From Raineyella sp044508675 (GTDB lineage Bacteria; Actinomycetota; Actinomycetes; Propionibacteriales; Propionibacteriaceae), in the NCBI GenBank assembly GCA_044508675.1, contig JBIQHF010000010.1, positions 1 through 64,000 of the forward strand: a stretch of DNA of 64,000 bases, given 5' to 3'. A model generated the notes under the pieces. It made no database searches and was not told the origin of the DNA. It was given only the letters and a program-made list of their open reading frames with translations. Position numbers and translations under genes: made by a program. Numbering within the stretch: position 1 is the stretch's first letter; the number at the start of each line of letters is the position of its first letter. Below, in pieces: positions 46,079 through 55,096 of the stretch.

Positions 46079-48124
46079 GTGATCGTCCGTGTTCTGCGGG
46101 GCAGCTATGTGCTCGCCGTCATCACCGGGCTCCTGTTCGGGTGGATAGCCACCACGATCTACGACGAGTCCGGGATCACCGTGGCCGGATCGTACGTCGT
46201 GGTACGGGATGCCGAGCCAGGCGCTGACTTATCGGCGATTCCCGGGTTGGTCGCGAGCTTCGCTTCGGAGCACACGGTGAACATCGCGGAGCAGGTGTTG
46301 ACCCTGGACCATTCTGTGGGTTCGCGGCAGCTGTACCTGTTCGAAGGGGACCCGTCCCACAGCAGCGCCCGATGGGTCTCCGAGGGCTATCCGTCATTCT
46401 CCAGGGCAGTGACGACGACCGTACGGTCCGCCGAAGAAATCGGCGACATCGACCCTCGGGCCTATTACTACGTGATGGCCTGGCCGGAGGTCGCCGAGGA
46501 ACTTGCCGCACAGATCCGTCCGCTGGGGGTCAGCGCCGTTGCGCACGACAACAACGATGCTGCCTCGTACGTCCGCGTCTTCCTCGGTACTCCCGTCTGG
46601 TGGGCGATCCTGGTCATCTCGCTGACCGGCGCTGCCCTCATTGTTGCCGCCGTGCTGGGCAACGCTGAAGGGTACGGTGCCCAGCGACTCCTCGGCCGAT
46701 CCTGGGGTGCGATCCTGCTCCGGGACCTGCGCCTGGCTGCCGGTCCAGTGGTTCTTGCTCTCGCCGCCGGGTCCGCGATGTCGGCCATCATCCACCTGGC
46801 GCGCAATGGCCCCGGTCACCAAGCGGGCATGCTGGCACTGACCAGTGCGGCTCTGGTCGGTGCCCAGCTCCTGGTGTCCTTGCTCGCGCACAGTGTCGCG
46901 TTGGCGCTCACCTTCCGGACCACCGTGGCCGAGGCACTCAAGGGCAGACTTCCGGCCGATCTGGCGACCGCCGCCGTGGTGGCGATCCGGATCCCGGCCC
47001 TGGTCGTGACCGTGATCGTCACCGTGACGTGGCTCAGCACCATGGAGTTGAATGCGATCTACCGCAGCCAGCAGCACTACTGGAATACGCCGGCGGTCTT
47101 CATCGCGACCAGCGGCACCGTGACCAGCACCTCGACCGCCGAGGCGAAGGACGGGACACCCTGGGGCGCGATCGGTCACATGGTCAGGCAGGCCGACACC
47201 GACGGGACAGTCATCCTGGCGAAGGAGGGCCAGCTCACGGTCAATGGAACTGCAGTGCCGACAGTCATCGTGAACCCGACGCTGCTGTCGGTCCAACCGG
47301 TCGAGACCTCGCAGGGATCGACCCTCCGGGCCCCGTTGGACTCCGACGAAGCCGTCATCGGCGTCCCGGACCGACGCTGGCAGGAGCGCGAGGCGATCGT
47401 GGCCGCGATCGGCAAGGACTTCCAGGACGCCGCCCAGTACCTGGGCGCGACCGCGCCGGCCCGACTGAGCCCGGTGCGGTTACAGGATGACCAGCAGGTC
47501 TTCACCTACGGCAACGCCCTCTACCAGGTCGAGCACTACACGGTCCGCGATGCCGTGCTCATCGCGGTCCCGGCGGGCAGTCCCGCGGTCACCGATGACA
47601 ACCTCGCGGCCTGGTCGACCCAGCAGGGGGTCGTGTTCACCGACGTCCGGTCGGCAACCGCCGCGATCACCGACAACGGACTCGATGGGGTGATCGCCGG
47701 CACCAGGACCGTCACCTCGGCCGGAGCCGAACAGATGTACCAGCGGGCACTCGCGCAGCGCGTGCTCCTCATCGCTGTCGGTTCCGGGATCCTGGCCATC
47801 GTCATCACCTCTGTCGCGACCGCATCGGTCCATACCGCACGACACCGGCGACGAATCTTCGTACGCCATATCCATGGGTGGCCCATGGCCCGCATCATCG
47901 CCCTACCGTTGATCGGTGACCTGCTCCTCAGCGCAGGACTGGCAGCCTGGGGGCTGAGCCGTCAGGCGCGGGCCGCCCAGCTGGTCGCCCAAGGATTTCC
48001 CGCCCCCGATCCCCACCTGGCGATGACCGCGGTCCTGGTCGCCGTCCTCGGGGCGGCGACGAGCACCCTGGCCCTGGTCCGGACCGCGCGACGCAGCATC
48101 CTCGACTCCACCGCCGACGCCTGA
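46079..48124 (+). CDS. Bacteriocin-associated membrane protein, DUF1430-like
   Basis: 681-residue integral membrane protein: TM1 near residues 9-27, an extracytoplasmic region of about 145 residues, TMs at about 178-200, 220-240, 255-280 and 305-325, a second large external region, and three C-terminal TMs with an FtsX-like arrangement. Length, layout and neighbours fit the bacteriocin-associated (putative immunity) proteins of lactococcin 972 operons. GTG at 46079 is 8 nt after AGGAG; a TTG at 46073 is too close to it. The frame is intact, unlike both neighbours. Lower codon-bias strength than the his genes supports acquisition. Confidence 0.68.
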   Translation: MIVRVLRGSYVLAVITGLLFGWIATTIYDESGITVAGSYVVVRDAEPGADLSAIPGLVASFASEHTVNIAEQVLTLDHSVGSRQLYLFEGDPSHSSARWVSEGYPSFSRAVTTTVRSAEEIGDIDPRAYYYVMAWPEVAEELAAQIRPLGVSAVAHDNNDAASYVRVFLGTPVWWAILVISLTGAALIVAAVLGNAEGYGAQRLLGRSWGAILLRDLRLAAGPVVLALAAGSAMSAIIHLARNGPGHQAGMLALTSAALVGAQLLVSLLAHSVALALTFRTTVAEALKGRLPADLATAAVVAIRIPALVVTVIVTVTWLSTMELNAIYRSQQHYWNTPAVFIATSGTVTSTSTAEAKDGTPWGAIGHMVRQADTDGTVILAKEGQLTVNGTAVPTVIVNPTLLSVQPVETSQGSTLRAPLDSDEAVIGVPDRRWQEREAIVAAIGKDFQDAAQYLGATAPARLSPVRLQDDQQVFTYGNALYQVEHYTVRDAVLIAVPAGSPAVTDDNLAAWSTQQGVVFTDVRSATAAITDNGLDGVIAGTRTVTSAGAEQMYQRALAQRVLLIAVGSGILAIVITSVATASVHTARHRRRIFVRHIHGWPMARIIALPLIGDLLLSAGLAAWGLSRQARAAQLVAQGFPAPDPHLAMTAVLVAVLGAATSTLALVRTARRSILDSTADA

Positions 48125-48133
48125 AAGGACACC

Positions 48134-48765
48134 ATGCTGCGCATCGATGATCTGTCCAAGAGCTATGGGCCCCACACGCTGTGGGAGCACCTGACCCGTA
48201 CGGTGCCGTCCGCGACGAGACCGCGCTCACCGGCCCGAGCGGGAGCGGCAAGTCCACCCTGCTCAACTGCATCGGATTGCTCGACCGCCCCGACTCCGGC
48301 ACGATCACCCTCGACGGGCGGCCACTCTCCGGCATCTCGGCGCATCGGGCGAGGATCTTCCGCCGCGATACTCTCGGCTACCTCTTCCAGAATTACGCGC
48401 TCATCCCCGACACCACGATCAAGGAGAACCTACAGGTCGCGCTCCCGCATCATCGCCGCCGAGAGGCACGCAGGTTACTGGAGGGAGCCCTCACGCAGGT
48501 CGGCCTGGTAGGTCGGCTGCGTGAGCCGACCTACCACCTCAGCGGCGGCGAGCAGCAGCGTCTGGCTCTGGCTCGGCTCATCATCCGCCAGCCCGCTCTC
48601 ATCCTTGCCGACGAGCCGACCGGGGCACTGGACGACGACAACGCGACGATGGTCATCTCCACCCTCCGGGACCTGGCCGACGGCGGGGCCACGGTCCTCG
48701 TCGCGACCCACAACGCGATGGTGCGCGATGCCTGCGCCGAGCACATCGACCTCACCCCGCACTGA
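48134..48765 (+). pseudogene. Frameshifted ABC ATPase of bacteriocin exporter
   Basis: One frame starts MLRIDDLSKSYGPHTLWEHL and the other resumes with TALTGPSGSGKSTLLNCIGL (Walker A), FQNYALIPDTTIKENL (Q-loop), HLSGGEQQRLALARL (signature), LILADEPTGALDD (Walker B) and ATHN (switch His). Adding one G near 48212 turns TVPSR into TVPSGDETALTG and restores a continuous 210-residue protein; the region is 632 bp, one short of a codon multiple. This is the size of lactococcin-972-group exporter ATPases. As sequenced, the gene is dead unless a frameshift or read error is involved. 9 bp after the DUF1430-like gene. Confidence 0.75.
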
Positions 48766-48839
48766 CCGTCCCAGGGCCGCCCCGAGAGCCAGAACAGGTC
48801 CATCGCGGTGCTCGACACGGGTGTGAGGGCGCTGTCGGG

Positions 48840-48845
48840 TAGGGT
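48840..48845 (+). promoter_or_regulatory. -10 box for hisA
   Basis: TAGGGT followed after 7 nt by the hisA GTG; leaderless start. It gives hisA a promoter independent of the interrupted his operon. Confidence 0.45.
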
Positions 48846-48852
48846 TCCACCC

Positions 48853-49599
48853 GTGAAACCCTTGGAGCTCCTTCCCGCAGTCGATGTCCGCCATGGCCAG
48901 GCCGTCCAGCTCGTCCAGGGCATCGCCGGCACGGACAAGCGCTTCGGTGACCCCCTGACCGCCGCCAAGCGGTGGCAGGAGGCCGGCTCGGAGTGGCTGC
49001 ACCTGGTGGACCTGGACGCCGCCTTCGGAGAAGGTGACAACGCCGACGTGCTCGCCGAGGTGGTCAGGAACGTCGACATGAAGGTCGAGATGTCCGGCGG
49101 CATCCGCGACGACGCCTCGCTGGAGCGCGCCCTGTCGACCGGCTGCGAGCGGGTCAACATCGGCACCGCGGCCCTCGAGCGGCCCGAGTGGTGCGCCGAG
49201 GTGATCCGCGCCTACGGCGACAAGGTCGCGATCGGCCTGGACGTCAAGGGCGAGAAGCTGGCGGCCCGCGGCTGGACCCGCGAGGGCGGCGACGTGTTCG
49301 AGACCCTGGACCGGCTCGACAAGGAGGGCTGTGCCCGCTACGTCGTCACCGACGTACGATCCGACGGCATGCTGTCCGGGCCCAACCTGGAGCTGCTCGG
49401 CGCGATCTGCGCCCGTACCGATGCCCCGGTCGTCGCCTCCGGCGGTGTCTCCAGCCTGGAGGACATCCGCCAGCTGCAGGGCCTGGTCCCGATCGGGGTG
49501 GAGGGTGCCATCGTCGGCACCGCCCTGTACCTGGGCAACTTCACCATCGAGGACGCGCTCGAGCTGACCCGCTCCATCGCCTCCGGCCCCGCCCACTGA
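48853..49599 (+). CDS. hisA: HisA/PriA phosphoribosyl isomerase
   Basis: 248-residue (beta-alpha)8 isomerase. N-terminal LELLPAVDVRHGQAVQLVQG holds the first catalytic Asp; the second lies in YVVTDVRSDGMLSGPN. In actinobacteria this enzyme is often PriA, serving both histidine (ProFAR) and tryptophan (PRA) synthesis; FGDPLTAAKRWQEAGSEWLH is typical of that group. GTG at 48853 is leaderless behind TAGGGT. Separated from hisH by the bacteriocin locus. Confidence 0.93.
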   Translation: MKPLELLPAVDVRHGQAVQLVQGIAGTDKRFGDPLTAAKRWQEAGSEWLHLVDLDAAFGEGDNADVLAEVVRNVDMKVEMSGGIRDDASLERALSTGCERVNIGTAALERPEWCAEVIRAYGDKVAIGLDVKGEKLAARGWTREGGDVFETLDRLDKEGCARYVVTDVRSDGMLSGPNLELLGAICARTDAPVVASGGVSSLEDIRQLQGLVPIGVEGAIVGTALYLGNFTIEDALELTRSIASGPAH

Positions 49600-49610
49600 G
49601 TGAGGACCCC

Positions 49611-51953
49611 GTGACCATTACCACCGACACCCCCGAGGTGGCCGGGGCCCCTCGGCTGGACGGACGGCTGCGGGACCTGCTGGCCGGCAAGAAGATCGTG
49701 ATGACCGGTGCGACCGGCTTCATCGGCGAACAGTTGTTGTGGAAGATCCTCACCGAGCTGCCGGACACCACTCCGGCCGTCCTGGTCCGCCGCAAGGGCT
49801 CCGCGTCGGCCCGGGACCGGGTCATCACCCTGGTCGGCAAGAAGATCTTCCGGGATCTGGTCCGTGCCGCCGGCGGCAAGGCCGAGCTGGTCGACTCCCG
49901 GATCGAGGTGATCGAGGGTGATCTGCCGAACGTCCCGGCGCTGCCGGCCGACCTCGACATCGTGCTGCACTGCGCCGGCGACGTCTCCTTCGACCCGCCG
50001 ATCGACAAGGCCTTCGCCACCAACACGGTCGGCACCCGGGCACTGATGCAGGCCATGCTCGACGCGGTCACCGACGAGGCGGGCACCCTGGTCAAGGTGC
50101 CGCACTACGTGCACGTCTCCACCGCGTACACCGCCGGGCGGCGCCGCGGGATGATCCCGGAGGCCCAGCACGTCCACGACATCGACTACGACACCGAGAC
50201 CACCTGGGGCCTGAAGCTGCAGGAGGCGATCGAGCTGGAGTCGCGGAACCCGGAGCGCCTCACCAGGCTGTGGCGCCAGGCCGAGCGGGTCCACCGCAAG
50301 GCCGGCCAGCTCACCACCGCCCGTGACACCGAGGAGCGTCGGCGTACGTGGGTGCACGACAAGCTGGTCGAGGCCGGCACCGAGCGGGCCCGGTCGCTGG
50401 GCTGGACCGACTGCTACACCTTCACCAAGGCGCTCGGTGAGCGCGTCGCCGCCGACATCGGCCGCAACATCCGGGTCTCGGTGATCCGCCCGGCCATCGT
50501 CGAGTCCTCGCTCAAGCACCCGTACCCGGGGTGGATCGAGGGCTTCAAGATGGCCGACCCGATCATCCTGGCGTACGGCAAGGGCAACATGCCCGAGCTG
50601 CCGGCCTCGCCCGACTCGGTGATCGACATCGTGCCCTGCGACATGGTCGTGAACGCGACCCTGGCGGCCTGCGCGACCGAGCCGGAGATCGGGACCCCGG
50701 TCTTCTACCACGTCAACTCCGGCGCCCGGAACCCGCTGACGTTCGCCCGGCTGTACGACCACGTACGGCACTACTTCCTGGAGCACCCGCTGACCCCGGG
50801 GGCCCGCGGGGCCGCCCAGCTGCCGACCTGGAGCTTCCCCGGCGCGCAGAAGGTCGACCAGCTGCTGAACACCTCCACCAAGGCGTACCAGTTCGCCGAC
50901 ATGGCGTTGAAGGTCGCGCCGCGCGTGGAGGTGTTCCGCAAGCTGGCCCGGGACCTGGACCGGGGTGGTGAGCAGATCGCTTTCCTGCGCCGCTACCTCA
51001 CCATCTACGGGGAGTACCTGCGCTCCGAGGTGACCTATCTGGACGACAACACGCTGGCGCTGCACAACCAGTTGGATCCGGCCGACCTGGAGGCGTTCGC
51101 GTTCGACTCCTCGGTGTACTCCTGGGAGGACTATATCGAGAACATCCACGTGCCCTCGATCACCGCGCCGGTGCGACGGATGGAGGAGCTGAAGCGCAAG
51201 CGGAAGGCCCGCCCGCTCACCTACCGCGAGCTCACCCCGGCCAAGGAACCCGGCACGGTGCTGGCGGCGTTCGACCTGGACGGCACCGTGCTCAACTCCG
51301 ATGTGATCCAGAGCTACCTGTGGGCCCGCCTGCCCGAGCTGAGCCCGTGGGGCAGGACCAAGGCTGTCGCCGGTCTGCTGCGCGACCTGCCCGGCTACCT
51401 GTGGGTCGAGCAGCGCGACCGCGGCGCGTTCCTCCGGTCGCTGTACCGGCGCTACCGCGGCGCCGACCTGGCGGCGCTGGAGGCCTTCGTCGACAGCTCG
51501 CTGACCGACATCATCCTGGACCGGCTCGCCCCCGAGGCGATCCGCCGGGTCCGGGACCACCGCGATGCCGGCCACACCACGGTGCTGCTGACCGGCACCA
51601 TCCGGCCGTTCACCCGGCCGCTGGTCCCGCTGTTCGATGAGATCGTCGCGGCCGAGCTGGCCACCGATGACCAGGGCCGCTGCACCGGCTACCTGACCGG
51701 CCCGCCGCTGGTCGGGGAGTCCCGCCCGGCCTGGCTGCGGCACTACGCCGCCACCCACGGCATCGACCTGGCGAAGAGCTACGCGTACGCGGACTCGCAC
51801 GCCGACGAGTCGATGCTGCGGGCTGTGGGGAACCCCGTGGCGGTCAACCCCGATGTCCCGCTGATGCGGGTGGCGCAGACCGACCACTGGTCCGTCGTGG
51901 AATGGAGCTCCCACAGTGCCGGGAGCCGACGCAACCGGCCGCTCGGCCGCTAG
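49611..51953 (+). CDS. Fatty acyl-CoA reductase-HAD phosphatase fusion
   Basis: 780-residue fusion. Residues ~25-530: extended SDR of the male-sterility/acyl reductase class (NAD-binding_4) with MTGATGFIGEQLL, HCAGDVSFD, HVSTAYTAG, catalytic Tyr/Lys in CYTFTKALGE and RPAIVESS. Residues ~545-770: HAD-IB, SerB-like phosphatase with D555/D557 in FDLDGTVLNSD, a Thr in LLTGT and YADSHADE. Such fusions occur in actinobacteria and are linked to fatty alcohol or wax ester formation; the phosphatase substrate is unknown. GTG at 49611 with TGAGGA upstream, 11 bp after hisA. Confidence 0.82.
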   Translation: MTITTDTPEVAGAPRLDGRLRDLLAGKKIVMTGATGFIGEQLLWKILTELPDTTPAVLVRRKGSASARDRVITLVGKKIFRDLVRAAGGKAELVDSRIEVIEGDLPNVPALPADLDIVLHCAGDVSFDPPIDKAFATNTVGTRALMQAMLDAVTDEAGTLVKVPHYVHVSTAYTAGRRRGMIPEAQHVHDIDYDTETTWGLKLQEAIELESRNPERLTRLWRQAERVHRKAGQLTTARDTEERRRTWVHDKLVEAGTERARSLGWTDCYTFTKALGERVAADIGRNIRVSVIRPAIVESSLKHPYPGWIEGFKMADPIILAYGKGNMPELPASPDSVIDIVPCDMVVNATLAACATEPEIGTPVFYHVNSGARNPLTFARLYDHVRHYFLEHPLTPGARGAAQLPTWSFPGAQKVDQLLNTSTKAYQFADMALKVAPRVEVFRKLARDLDRGGEQIAFLRRYLTIYGEYLRSEVTYLDDNTLALHNQLDPADLEAFAFDSSVYSWEDYIENIHVPSITAPVRRMEELKRKRKARPLTYRELTPAKEPGTVLAAFDLDGTVLNSDVIQSYLWARLPELSPWGRTKAVAGLLRDLPGYLWVEQRDRGAFLRSLYRRYRGADLAALEAFVDSSLTDIILDRLAPEAIRRVRDHRDAGHTTVLLTGTIRPFTRPLVPLFDEIVAAELATDDQGRCTGYLTGPPLVGESRPAWLRHYAATHGIDLAKSYAYADSHADESMLRAVGNPVAVNPDVPLMRVAQTDHWSVVEWSSHSAGSRRNRPLGR

Positions 51954-51970
51954 AGGAGGAGACGGATTAC

Positions 51971-53500
51971 ATGTCGCGACCGGGATTCGTCCTCGAAGTC
52001 GAGAATCGTACGCCCCCGCTGCTGGTCGGGAACGGGGGAGTGGGCCGCCTGGCCACCCTGCCCGAGGGCACGCAGGTGGTCTACCCCAATGAGTACGACC
52101 AGGTGATCCAGGACGTCGACCAGGCCATCACCCGTGCCCTGGCCGCCCCGGTCGACAGTGCCCCGCTGGCGGACCGGCTGGAGCCCGGCAGCACCCTGAC
52201 CATCGTGGTGTCCGGGCTGGCCGTCGCGCCGATGGCCCAGGACATCCGGGCCCGCCTGGTCGAGCAGGTCCTCGAGGTCGCCGCCGAGCGTCGGGTCGAC
52301 GACGTACAGGTGCTGCTGGCGATCGGCACCGGGCGCCGGCTCGGACCGGGCGAACTGTTCTCGGTGCTGGGCCAGCGCGTCGTCGGTGCCCTCGGCCCCG
52401 ACCAGCTGATCGTCCAGCACGACCTGGCCGACCCGGCCGGCTTCGCCGACCTGGGCCGCACCGGCCAGGGCGAGCCGGTGCTGGTGAACCGTCGACTGGC
52501 CGCTTCGGACCTGGTGGTGACCGTCAACGTCGCACGGACCGGTGTCGATGCCGGCACCGGCCTGCTGGCCGAGGGTGCCGTCGCCCGCGAGACCCTCGAT
52601 GCCATCCATGGCTTCCAGGCCGCCGCCGGTGCCCAGCAGCGGGTCGCCGACCTGGTCGCCGAGCGGCTGCCGGTCCTGGCGATCGACGTGGTGACCGACC
52701 AGCAGGACGCCTCGACCGCGTTCACCCACCTGGGCCGGCGCGAGTGGGAGTGGTCGGTGCCCGAGCGGCTGGCGTACGCCACGGGCAGCCGGCTGGGCCG
52801 GTTCGCCGGCGAGCGGCTGTACCGGTCGATGTGGGAGGCGGGCCAGGCCCGACAGGTCTGTGCGCTGACCGGCGGGGATCCGGCCGCGGTCGCCTCGGCC
52901 ACCCGTGCGGTGTTGGCCGACCAGCAGGTGGTGCAGGTCCCGACCTCGGCGGATGTGCTGATCACCACCGTGCCGGGTCGTACGCCGCACAACGCCGGCA
53001 CTTCGGTGGATCCCCTGACCGCCGCCTGGGCCGCGCTGCATGCCCTGCCCAGGGAGGCCGGCCCGGTCCGCAAGGGTGGCGCGGTGATCGTCTGCCACCC
53101 GTTGCGGCCCGAGTTCAGCCCCACCGAGCACCAGGCCTCGGGCGACTTCTTCGCCCAGGTGCTGGAGCGGACCACCGATCCGGCGGTGATCCACGCCGAC
53201 CACGAGCCGAAGTACGCGACCGACGAATGGTATGCGCACGTCCACCGGGACCAGCATGGCTATGCAGGTATCCTGCCGGTCTACCAGTGGTATGCGATCG
53301 CCAGGGCGCGGGAGTACTGCGGTGACATCGTCTGGGTCGGTGCCGACCGTAACAGCGCCGCACGGATGGGCATGCGGGCCGCGACCACGCTGGCCGATGC
53401 CCTGGAGATCGTTTCGAACCGCGTCGGCCCCGACCCGCAGGTGACCTACCTGCACACGGGCCCGACGATCGTTGCCGAGGTCATGGGAGAACGGGGGTGA
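51971..53500 (+). CDS. LarA/DUF2088-like protein
   Basis: 509 residues of the nickel-dependent lactate racemase N-domain superfamily (DUF2088). An N-terminal TIVVSGLAVAPMAQDIRARL precedes VDDVQVLLAIGTGRRLGPGEL, which corresponds to the 'GTHR' loop of LarA with Arg-Arg. The C-terminal half has TTVPGRTPHNAG and GGAVIVCHPLRPEF. A racemase activity is not shown, and no larB/C/E cofactor genes are nearby. GAGGAGGAG lies 9 nt before the ATG at 51971. 17 bp after the reductase-phosphatase gene, so likely same operon and lipid-linked role. Confidence 0.7.
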   Translation: MSRPGFVLEVENRTPPLLVGNGGVGRLATLPEGTQVVYPNEYDQVIQDVDQAITRALAAPVDSAPLADRLEPGSTLTIVVSGLAVAPMAQDIRARLVEQVLEVAAERRVDDVQVLLAIGTGRRLGPGELFSVLGQRVVGALGPDQLIVQHDLADPAGFADLGRTGQGEPVLVNRRLAASDLVVTVNVARTGVDAGTGLLAEGAVARETLDAIHGFQAAAGAQQRVADLVAERLPVLAIDVVTDQQDASTAFTHLGRREWEWSVPERLAYATGSRLGRFAGERLYRSMWEAGQARQVCALTGGDPAAVASATRAVLADQQVVQVPTSADVLITTVPGRTPHNAGTSVDPLTAAWAALHALPREAGPVRKGGAVIVCHPLRPEFSPTEHQASGDFFAQVLERTTDPAVIHADHEPKYATDEWYAHVHRDQHGYAGILPVYQWYAIARAREYCGDIVWVGADRNSAARMGMRAATTLADALEIVSNRVGPDPQVTYLHTGPTIVAEVMGERG

Positions 53501-53507
53501 CACAGCC

Positions 53508-53714
53508 ATGAGCACGCAAGACACAGCCCTAAGCACGGAGATCGACGGGGGACGGGCCCCCGACCCCGGAGGGACCGGCGGCGCTGCCACCGGGTGGGCC
53601 GACAGGTTTACCGGGCGGTTGGCAGCCGATGTCGAGGACGGCGCCGCGCCATGGCGTCGTCGCTGGGCGCAGTCCGCGCCGACTCCCCCCGAACATCCCC
53701 GGATCTGGGGCTGA
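53508..53714 (+). CDS. Small protein, unknown
   Basis: 68 residues beginning MSTQDTALSTEIDGGRAPDP, Gly/Asp-rich, ending with a basic WRRRW patch and PPEHPRIWG. 7 bp after the LarA-like gene with GGGGG upstream of its ATG. No domain recognised; genuineness rests on position and codon use. Confidence 0.4.
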   Translation: MSTQDTALSTEIDGGRAPDPGGTGGAATGWADRFTGRLAADVEDGAAPWRRRWAQSAPTPPEHPRIWG

Positions 53715-53747
53715 AGCCCCGGCCGGGTCAACCAGACAGGAGCTCCC

Positions 53748-54515
53748 ATGAGTGGGCATTCCAAGTGGGCCACCACCAAGCACAAGAAGGCCGTCATCGA
53801 TGCGAAGCGCGGCAAGCTCTTCGCCAAGCTGATCAAGAACATCGAGGTCGCCGCCCGCATCGGCGGTGGCGACCCCGCCGGTAACCCGACCCTCTACGAC
53901 GCCATCCAGAAGGCCAAGAAGACCTCGGTGCCCAACGACAACATCGACCGCGCGGTCAAGCGCGGCTCCGGTGAGGGCGCCGACGCGGTCAACTACGAGA
54001 CGATCATGTACGAGGCGTACGGGCCGGCCGGGATCGCCCTGCTGATCGAGTGCCTGACCGACAATCGCAACCGTGCCGCCTCCGACGTCCGCGTCGCGAT
54101 CACCCGCAATGGCGGCACCGTCGCCGACCCGGGCTCGACCTCGCGGATGTTCCAGCGCAAGGGTGTGGTCTCGGTGGCCAAGCAGCAGGACGGCAAGGAG
54201 GTCACCGAGGACGACCTGCTCGAGGCGACCCTCGACGCCGACCCGGAGGACGTGCAGGACGCCGGGGAGCAGTTGCGGGTGATCTGCGACCCGAACTCCG
54301 TCGTCGACGTCCGCAAGGCGATCCAGGACGCCGGTCTGGACTACGAGTCGGCCGAGGTCGAGTTCGTGCCCGACTTCACCCAGGAGGTCAACCTGGAGAC
54401 CTTCGAGAAGATCGAGAAGCTCGTCGACGCGATCGAGGACCTGGACGACGTCCAGAACGTCTTCGGCAACTACGAGCCGGACGCCGAGGCACTGGCCTCG
54501 CTGTCCGAGGACTGA
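53748..54515 (+). CDS. yebC: YebC/PmpR family protein
   Basis: 255-residue YebC/PmpR-family protein: MSGHSKWATTKHKKAVIDAK, LYDAIQKAKKTSVPNDNIDR, AYGPAGIALLIECLTDNRNR, GGTVADPGSTSRMFQRKGVV. Known as a DNA-binding regulator and, in some bacteria, a translation factor relieving proline-rich stalls. Classic gene order yebC-ruvC-ruvA-ruvB. AGGAG before the ATG. Confidence 0.95.
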   Translation: MSGHSKWATTKHKKAVIDAKRGKLFAKLIKNIEVAARIGGGDPAGNPTLYDAIQKAKKTSVPNDNIDRAVKRGSGEGADAVNYETIMYEAYGPAGIALLIECLTDNRNRAASDVRVAITRNGGTVADPGSTSRMFQRKGVVSVAKQQDGKEVTEDDLLEATLDADPEDVQDAGEQLRVICDPNSVVDVRKAIQDAGLDYESAEVEFVPDFTQEVNLETFEKIEKLVDAIEDLDDVQNVFGNYEPDAEALASLSED

Positions 54516-54529
54516 GGTCCGGCGACGAC

Positions 54530-55096
54530 GTGCGAGTCCTCGGCATCGACCCGGGCCTGACCCGATGCGGGTTCGGCGTCATCGACGGCGACCGCTCCCG
54601 GCGGTGCGCACTGGTCGATGTCGGGGTCTTCCGCACGCCGGTCGACCTCGACACGCCCCGACGACTGCTCCGCCTGGAGCAGGAGATCGAGGCCAAGCTG
54701 GGTGAGCACCGGCCCGACGTCGTCGCCGTCGAGCAGGTCTTCGCCCAGCACAACAGTCCGACGGTGATGGGCACCGCCCAGGCCGCCGGCATCGCCATGC
54801 TGGTCGGCGCCCGCCACGGGCTGCCGGTCCAGCTGCACACCCCCTCGGAGGTCAAGGCCGCCGTGACCGGCTCAGGCCGGGCCGACAAGAAGCAGGTCGG
54901 CACCATGGTCGCCCGGATCCTCGGCCTGGCCGAGATGCCCCGGCCGGCCGACGCCGCCGATGCGGTGGCCCTGGCCGTGTGCCACCTGTGGCGCAGCACG
55001 ATCGACCTGCCCGACGCCACCCCGAACCGGTGGCAGCAGGCGATCGCCGCCCAGGGTGGCAGGGGCCCCAAGACATGGAAGGACGTCCGTCGGTGA
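54530..55096 (+). CDS. ruvC: Holliday junction resolvase RuvC
   Basis: 188-residue endonuclease that cuts Holliday junctions made accessible by RuvAB. Catalytic acids: D7 in VLGIDPGLTRCG, Glu in VAVEQVFAQHN, and C-terminal Asp residues in PADAADAVALA. GTG at 54530, 14 bp after yebC. Overlaps ruvA by GTGA. Confidence 0.95.
   Translation: MRVLGIDPGLTRCGFGVIDGDRSRRCALVDVGVFRTPVDLDTPRRLLRLEQEIEAKLGEHRPDVVAVEQVFAQHNSPTVMGTAQAAGIAMLVGARHGLPVQLHTPSEVKAAVTGSGRADKKQVGTMVARILGLAEMPRPADAADAVALAVCHLWRSTIDLPDATPNRWQQAIAAQGGRGPKTWKDVRR

Noticed and set aside
49338..51914. Long antisense frame across the acyl reductase-phosphatase gene
   Set aside because: Low-complexity Gly/Gln/Arg/Val translation; the sense gene has clear catalytic motifs.
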